DNA of 64,000 bases from Haloarcula marina (GTDB lineage Archaea; Halobacteriota; Halobacteria; Halobacteriales; Haloarculaceae). Each line of letters starts with the position of its first letter. Within the stretch, counting starts at the first letter, position 1. Positions 59,082 through 64,000 of the stretch are shown here, piece after piece. A program made the position numbers and the translations under genes. The notes beneath the pieces were generated by a model. The model ran no database searches, was not told where the DNA came from, and saw only the letters and a program-made list of their open reading frames with translations. The DNA is taken from assembly GCF_024218775.1 (NCBI RefSeq), contig NZ_CP100405.1:62001-126000 (forward strand). The letters are read 5' to 3'.

Positions 59082-60406
59082 CGCGGTATTCGCGTGAACA
59101 TCACCTCGTCGAGGCAGCGTTCGAAGAGTTAGCTCCACGGGTCGCTCAATCGGTGACAACAACACCCAGTGCCAGTGAGGTGTGGGATTCCATCAGTGAG
59201 ACGGATGCGGATGCACTCGTCTCGTTGGTGGGTAAAGAGTCGACGATTCGGACAGTGTCACACGACGTATTCGCTGATATTGATCCAGTCCGACCAGCCT
59301 ACGGGCTCGACGCGGGGTCGACGGGCGGAATCCAGTTACAGTCGGGCCACCGTGTCTGTGGCTGTCGGTCGATGTTCGGCGTGGAGGGTGAGAAAGGCGA
59401 TGTCTGGGGAGAGAAGACACTACTTCACGCAGTGATCGACCCGCATTCGGGGACTGAGCAGTATTACTCTGCACGGGTTTCGGATCGTGGGTACGAGAAC
59501 GTCCAGACGGTGAGCCATGCGATTGCCTTGCCAAGCCCTGCAGATGGCCGCGAGACTGACGAACTCGTTACACTGCTGCAGTTTCTCTGTGAGGCGTTGC
59601 ATCTTCAACGAGGTGTGCATCAGCTCCGTGGGCCGCTGTACATCGATGGGGCATTGCTTCCGTTGGGACTGGCCAGCAGACTGCAGTTCTCCCGTGATAC
59701 GGAGACACGAGAGGAGCCGTGGACCGCGCTCGCTCGGGTTGTGCTGGCCGTCTTCGCGACGGCGATCGCCGTCCACCTCGAAAAGGGATATCGAGTGTTC
59801 GCGATCGCGAAGACGCAGGAGTCTGATGCCCTGGTTCGGACATTGAACGAGGTTATCGAGACTGGCGAGACGTCGGTGAGTGCCGTCCGGCCGACGTCGA
59901 CCGCGGACGCTGTGTTACCGTGGCAGACTGACCGACAGTTCATGGCCGATTTGCTAGCCGAACAAGCTGCAGGTGGTCGGCCTGAGACGACGTGGGCCTA
60001 CACACCGTGGTTGGCCCAGCCGATGCTTCCAGGTCCGCATGGTGACCACCAGTATCACCCACTTGCAGAAGTGCCGATATCGTACGTGCCCCAAGCGTTG
60101 TTGTCTCGGGCGTACTTCTTTGTCCGAATCCCGAATCAGAACGGCCTGTTTCGGATCGAAGCTCCGCTCCCGACGATTACGCGGGTTGATCAGGCAGCGC
60201 GAGAGCGGCTTCAGCGACTCATCATGCGAGAGATGGCCCAAGACAAAGGAACGGTCCAACCAGTTGCGCGTGCCGATGAGAACGTGTCTGTCGGCTATGC
60301 GGGACGGCGTGAGGTACAGGAGACGGTCGAGAGAGTGTTTGCTGCAGCTGATCTCAGGTCGCGGCCTGTGCCTGCGCACAACCGGGATATTCGCTGGCAG
60401 CATTAG
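59078..60406 (+). CDS. NurA-domain nuclease
   Basis: A 442-residue protein. NurA motifs are visible: AYGLDAGSTGG with metal-ligand Asp78, LYIDGALLP with Asp190, VFAIAKTQES with Lys245, and the late RAYFFVRIPNQNGLFRIEAP. NurA degrades DNA 5' to 3' and usually works with the HerA helicase for repair. Here there is no HerA gene; instead the partner is the HNH-type protein, translated from an overlapping start. The start ATG at 59078 is preferred to a GTG 18 bases earlier. A 46-bp repeat array begins 28 bases after its stop. Confidence 0.8.
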   Translation: MTRYSREHHLVEAAFEELAPRVAQSVTTTPSASEVWDSISETDADALVSLVGKESTIRTVSHDVFADIDPVRPAYGLDAGSTGGIQLQSGHRVCGCRSMFGVEGEKGDVWGEKTLLHAVIDPHSGTEQYYSARVSDRGYENVQTVSHAIALPSPADGRETDELVTLLQFLCEALHLQRGVHQLRGPLYIDGALLPLGLASRLQFSRDTETREEPWTALARVVLAVFATAIAVHLEKGYRVFAIAKTQESDALVRTLNEVIETGETSVSAVRPTSTADAVLPWQTDRQFMADLLAEQAAGGRPETTWAYTPWLAQPMLPGPHGDHQYHPLAEVPISYVPQALLSRAYFFVRIPNQNGLFRIEAPLPTITRVDQAARERLQRLIMREMAQDKGTVQPVARADENVSVGYAGRREVQETVERVFAAADLRSRPVPAHNRDIRWQH

Positions 60407-60434
60407 CCCTGACAATATCCGACGGTTCACTGTC

Positions 60435-60665
60435 GTGATGGTGGGACGATATCAGCACACCAGTCCGACTCATTAACGTTGTGATGGTGAAACGACGTCG
60501 CAACACCAGTCCGACTCATTAACGTTGTGATGGTGAAACGACGTCGCCACACCAGTCCGATTTATTAACATTATGGTGGTATAACGACGTCACGGCACTA
60601 ATCCGACTCATTGATATTGTGGTGGTGGTGAAACGACGTCACTCCATCAGTCCAATCCCACCCAC
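60435..60665. repeat. 46-bp tandem repeat array (five copies)
   Basis: Units start at 60435, 60481, 60527, 60573 and 60619, each 46 bp except the last, which has an extra GTG (about 47-49). Each has GTGATGGTGAAACGACGTC, ACCAGTCCGACTCATT and an AACGTT end. Copies 1 to 3 differ at only a few bases; copies 4 and 5 are more diverged. There are no unique spacers, so this is a tandem repeat and not CRISPR. Each unit contains the palindromes CGACGTCG and AACGTT, so they could be protein-binding iterons. Confidence 0.85.
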
Positions 60666-60778
60666 TTCTATCGGAATTAACGCGTTGTAGCGGCGGGTCC
60701 GGATACTGGAGGGACATTCGGGGCCGGTAGCTATGATCGCCTTCGAGCCGAGTGACACCCTTCCGATGTATTAGTGCT

Positions 60779-60826
60779 GTGGTAGTCACGTGACGTTACT
60801 GACTCAGTCCGACCCCACCGCTCATT
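60779..60826. repeat. Diverged sixth copy of the 46-bp repeat
   Basis: GTGGTAGTCACGTGACGTTA followed by CTCAGTCCGACCCCACC and CTCATT aligns with copies 4 and 5. A weaker ATTAACGCGTTGTAGCGGCG at about 60678 may be another. The array therefore extended beyond 60665 and is decaying. Confidence 0.5.
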
Positions 60827-61504
60827 TATCCATCTATGTATACTCTCGACGTTAGTTGAGTGCTCTCCACGAACGGACTGAGTTGGACTCAATCCCAGAG
60901 AGGATTAGGGCGGCTGTCAACACATTCGGTGTGGAGATCTCGCTTGACCGTCCCTGAATCATTCGCCCTCTCGACGTGGACTATCCAGGCCCAATGACGA
61001 GGCGGTCGTTCGGACACTCGGGACAACTCAATTCGGGACTACCATTCCCGGCATCTCTCTACCCCTCACAGCCGCCCAGCGGCGGCTGGTGCCGCTGCAT
61101 ACGATAACACAAAGGACACACATCCAGCCAGTCCGTCAGTCCCACGCTGCCCACACCAGTCTTCGGCGGTTGCTCCCGGCCGCCAGCCCCCATGACGTTC
61201 ACCGGTAACCTAGGTTTCTGCCCACTTCCTACCCCAACTCTAGAACCCGGCTTGAGACCCGACCGATAGTGAGCCGACACAATCGTCAGCAGGAACCAGC
61301 TCGCAACTGGACTGGCTCCTCAATTGTAATTAAATTCGTCGACGCAAATGTGATTAGCACTGTTAGTGATGTTCCGGGGTCTACTCGGCACCATCCAGTA
61401 CCGTTGCCTCCGACAACTCCCGAATGCGAGACGGTGCAATCGGAAAAACCACCTCGGGTGTGCCGGCCGCCGCCCAGACGGTGTCGAACTACGGAAACAC
61501 ATTG
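60827..61504. other. 0.7-kb stretch without a gene, with a strong hairpin
   Basis: No protein-like frame was found. AGCCGCC and GGCGGCT at 61070-61087 form a 7-bp stem with a CAGC loop. Otherwise low structure. It lies between the repeat array and the HepT remnant. Confidence 0.4.
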
Positions 61505-61839
61505 CTAGCAATCTCGGTCGCCGAGTGCACCAATGGAATCGAGATAGTCTCGCACCGCCTGGACGAACGCACGATAGTGCTCAAGATCTTGAAGTTCATT
61601 ATACACGACGTCGTGATTGATCATGTTGCCGTAGGTATGCGATAAGACATTTCGGAACCGGGCACCTGCACCATCTCCTCAGCCAGTGGTCTCGCGAGGA
61701 CACCCATCTCACCGAGCGTTCGCATCGACGCTAGATTACTCGTTGGTAGCTTGCCCCGTTCGCGTTTGACGATCTTCCCAGCGGTATCGATGGCTGTCTC
61801 TGTCATTTTGACGACCCACATTTTCCTAGACCCACACAT
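61505..61839 (-). pseudogene. Frameshifted HepT (HEPN-domain) toxin gene remnant
   Basis: The first open part reads TAGKIVKRERGKLPTSNLASMRTLGEMGVLARPLAEEMVQ; one base lost near 61665 shifts the frame, after which FRNVLSHTYGN, NHDVVYNELQDLEHYRAFVQAVRDYLDSIGAL continues to TAG at 61507-61505. RNVLSH is the R-x4-H catalytic motif of HEPN RNases. About 20 N-terminal residues also seem missing. HepT is the toxin partner of MNT antitoxins. The gene is inactive unless the break is bypassed. Confidence 0.78.
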
Positions 61840-62098
61840 ATGCTCGATTTATGACGATAACTATCTTTTACTCGAACTCAATCTAGTAAGCTTTCTCTAC
61901 AAAACCTTATTGTTGTATAAAATTACTTAGTATAGGTTTGGATGGAAGTTTGTCTTTGCCAATATAGGTTAGTAAATTTCCCCGATACACTTCTAATCGA
62001 TATTTTCTCTCTGAGGATGGCTACGTAGCTATCGTCCAGCCATCTTACCCGCAAGGAGTTTGGTTCTCTTTTCTACCTAATAAAAGGAAAATTGTATT
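61840..62098. other. AT-rich intergenic region
   Basis: A 0.26-kb stretch with long A/T runs and no gene. It separates the HepT remnant from the large glycosidase-like gene and may include that gene's terminator (TTTTCCTTTTATT on the minus strand lies upstream of 62098). Confidence 0.35.
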
Positions 62099-64000
62099 TT
62101 ATAGATTAATTATATCCCGGCCGATTGAAGCAGTTGTTCGGCCACCTGCTTCGTAGAACATGTAGAGTTTGTCCCCGTTCAGGTCGAAGTTTTTCGACGA
62201 ACCAGTGGTGTAGAAGTAGGGGGAAGCACACCGCTCGTAATCCGGGCGGTCGGAGAGTGCCTGTCTGAAGATTCCGAGGTGATTCTCTTTGTCAAGGTTC
62301 TCTCCGACTTCGGCAATATAATGTTGGCCTTGACTGGTGCTCGGTCCGTCAGCATGGAAGGTGACATAATACGTCCCATCCCATTCGAAGTAGAACGGAC
62401 CGGAGACATTACCGACGTTGTCGTGGGCAATATTATCCGGGTCGATCACTTCTTCGTCGTCTATCGTCCAGTTCTTCGCGTCGTCAGAGTACGCGGCGCG
62501 GATGTGTCGAGTGCCGCTCTGGTTATCCATGAACAGCATCAGATATTGTTGGCTTGCAGACTTCTTCGGCAGCGAATGTTCGAACACGCGGGCATACGAC
62601 GATTCGCTGCTGTTGAGGGGATCCATTGTAGTGTCGATCGCAACCCCTCCGTACGTGAAGTTGATACCGTCCGATGAAGTCGCGTATCTGGTCGTGTCAT
62701 TGTCACCGTGGAAATACAAGAAGAGCTGTCCGTGTTCGTCGTTCCACATCGCGTGCGGCGAGGAGACGTGAGACGCTTGGTAGTGTGGATTCCAATCCGG
62801 CGGGACGATTGGATTGTTCGAGTACTCTGTCCACGTCCCGTCCTCTAGTGTCCCATCGAGCGAATCGGAGTAAAACAACGCTACACCGACAGTGTTCCCA
62901 TCTCTCGTATTCTCGTTCCCGTGCGGGGCACAATAGAGGTAGTACTGGCCAAGCGGATTGTCCAGATTCGAAGTCTCGATGACCGACGGGAAGATGAATT
63001 CGTCACCCGGACTGTAGTTCGCGTTCGCGGGCGCGAACACCTCGTCATTCGTCGAGAAATTCGGTTTCGGTGGGAGGTCTACCAGCGAAGTGCTACCGCT
63101 CGCTCCCGGTGAGCCGATGTCGATCGAGGAGTATGACGACTGACCGATACCGCTGACTTCGTCGAAGTTCGACGTGCAGAGCGTTCCCTGCAAGCCGCTC
63201 GTGACCGCCAGCCCGATATACGGGTCGGTCATGGAGATGGTCACCGACCCTATTTCAGTCCATGACTGACCATCGCGCGAATTGTAGCCGGTAAGTGTGT
63301 CACCGACTCGTTCGATCTTTACCCAGTATGGAGCGTTCACACCGTCATTTGGGTCCGTATTGGATGAACTGCCGCCGGTGGAACTCCGCCACTGGAACCG
63401 AGAGCCGTTCGCGCTCGGATTGTCCGGTGTGACGTACATCATCGCGTTCTTCGCGTCTGCGGAGAGACTGTCTCGAATCATCACTCCGGCTTTCGCCCAG
63501 TCGTGTGTCGCTTCTTGACGTGTAACCCGTGTTTGTATCGTAGTGTCACCGGAAACCTGTTCGTACGCGAAATGGCAGTGATCGGCGCTGCCGTAAATAT
63601 CGTCACCAGCCCCATTGAGTTGCCATCCGTTACCCGACCCGCTTCCACCGCTTCCAGCGGACTCGGTGAGATAGTCGAAGGCGGCGGACTCCCATACTCT
63701 GAAGCCGAAACTCCCATAGGTATACGTCGAGTCCGTCGCCGAAACCTGTGCGAGTTGGCTCCCCGATGAATCTTCGAGGACCCACGTGAGGTTCCCGCTT
63801 GTGTCTGTCGTGATCGTATTGGTGACCCACTCGCCGGTGGGAATCGTCGCCGACGATTCGGCGAGTTTGGTCTTGCTACCGCCATCGAAGCGTCGAATCT
63901 TCACGACGTTCTGGTCTTCTTGGACGACGAACTGATAGCCGTCTGTACCAATCGCGTTCGTAAATAGCTGGATACCGGCATCGGTCTGTGTCCGGACGTA
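62099..64000 (-). CDS. Large lectin/propeller carbohydrate-active protein, C-terminal 633 residues
   Basis: The frame is open to the window edge, so the N-terminus is missing. In order: a jelly-roll lectin-like part (GEWVTNTITTDTSGN, YGSFGFRVWESAAFDYL), a Gly/Ser linker (GSGGSGSGN), a second such fold of DUF1349 type (WQLNGAGDDIYG, AGVMIRDSLSADAKNAMMYV, IGLAVTSGLQ), another Ser-rich linker and a five-bladed-propeller-like part similar to GH43 (FIFPSVIETSNL, YYLYCAPHGNENTRDG, HVSSPHAMWNDEHGQLFLYFHG, VSGPFYFEWDGTYYVTFHA, ASPYFYTTGSS). The Ser/Gly/Thr linkers and low charge point to secretion. It probably attacks or binds plant polysaccharide, feeding the intracellular glycosidases of this window. 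The exact family is uncertain. Confidence 0.7.
   Translation of the reverse strand, partial: YVRTQTDAGIQLFTNAIGTDGYQFVVQEDQNVVKIRRFDGGSKTKLAESSATIPTGEWVTNTITTDTSGNLTWVLEDSSGSQLAQVSATDSTYTYGSFGFRVWESAAFDYLTESAGSGGSGSGNGWQLNGAGDDIYGSADHCHFAYEQVSGDTTIQTRVTRQEATHDWAKAGVMIRDSLSADAKNAMMYVTPDNPSANGSRFQWRSSTGGSSSNTDPNDGVNAPYWVKIERVGDTLTGYNSRDGQSWTEIGSVTISMTDPYIGLAVTSGLQGTLCTSNFDEVSGIGQSSYSSIDIGSPGASGSTSLVDLPPKPNFSTNDEVFAPANANYSPGDEFIFPSVIETSNLDNPLGQYYLYCAPHGNENTRDGNTVGVALFYSDSLDGTLEDGTWTEYSNNPIVPPDWNPHYQASHVSSPHAMWNDEHGQLFLYFHGDNDTTRYATSSDGINFTYGGVAIDTTMDPLNSSESSYARVFEHSLPKKSASQQYLMLFMDNQSGTRHIRAAYSDDAKNWTIDDEEVIDPDNIAHDNVGNVSGPFYFEWDGTYYVTFHADGPSTSQGQHYIAEVGENLDKENHLGIFRQALSDRPDYERCASPYFYTTGSSKNFDLNGDKLYMFYEAGGRTTASIGRDIINL

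Noticed and set aside
59078-60406. Canonical HerA-NurA repair operon
   Set aside because: The upstream partner has HNH and zinc-ribbon features with no Walker A or B motif visible, so it is not HerA.
60435-60665. CRISPR array
   Set aside because: Units are directly adjacent and similar over their whole 46-bp length; there are no unique spacers, and no cas genes are nearby.
61320-61400. VapC (PIN-domain) toxin remnant, from KFVDANV on the plus strand
   Set aside because: The resemblance covers only about seven residues; the following sequence has no PIN features, and the region overlaps the approach to the HepT remnant.

Overview
This window is from a haloarchaeon (class Halobacteria). The proteins are acidic and rich in Asp and Glu. 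Many genes start 24-36 bases downstream of an AT-rich TATA-like box, with no room for a leader, as is usual for leaderless haloarchaeal transcripts. Family markers agree: a group II chaperonin, a Gfo6-type D-xylose dehydrogenase, a malic enzyme/phosphotransacetylase fusion, NurA, and DUF35 paired with thiolase. The exact genus cannot be fixed from sequence alone. No rRNA, tRNA, intact insertion sequence or CRISPR array was recognised.

1-37 kb is a carbohydrate-use island. It starts with the end of a fumarylacetoacetase-family dehydratase gene, a 2,5-dioxovalerate-type aldehyde dehydrogenase and a DapA-family aldolase/dehydratase, which fit oxidative pentose or sugar-acid breakdown. Next come four Gfo/Idh/MocA oxidoreductases across the island (one is probably a xylose 1-dehydrogenase), two TIM-barrel isomerases, a ThuA protein and an EamA transporter. 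Three intracellular glycosidases follow (GH42, GH3, GH2), with a four-gene sugar ABC transporter, an MFS carrier and a malic enzyme. A chaperonin paralogue, a Yip1-like membrane protein, a lipoprotein, a flavin-dependent halogenase-family protein and a D-2-hydroxyacid dehydrogenase lie among them. A second, broken aldehyde dehydrogenase copy sits before the GH3 gene.

37.8-48.7 kb is a sulfur and thiol island: thioredoxin and thioredoxin reductase, a DUF2892 membrane protein, DsrE and TusA, a rhodanese/metallo-beta-lactamase fusion, two YeeE/YedE half-transporters, a PiT-family carrier, a universal stress protein and a TauE/SafE exporter. Two related winged-helix regulators bracket it. Most promoters here carry ATTGT..ACAAT inverted motifs, the best being a perfect 10-bp inverted repeat at 46662-46690. 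One regulator has a cluster of three N-terminal cysteines. Together these suggest one sulfur-responsive regulon.

49-54.4 kb carries a DUF35/thiolase pair, an acyl-CoA ligase, a decayed remnant, a protein that resembles RNA ligase but seems to have lost its catalytic residues, and a DoxX membrane protein.

54.4-62.1 kb looks like an accessory or mobile segment. It holds a C-rich 1.3-kb stretch without a convincing gene, a winged-helix/coiled-coil protein with direct repeats just upstream, a nucleotidyltransferase-like protein, and a tightly coupled HNH-protein plus NurA-family nuclease pair. A 46-bp tandem repeat array and a frameshifted HepT (HEPN) toxin remnant follow. The HNH-NurA pair with its repeat array is the best candidate for an undescribed system. 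The window ends inside a large protein with lectin-like and five-bladed-propeller-like features, probably another secreted carbohydrate-active protein.
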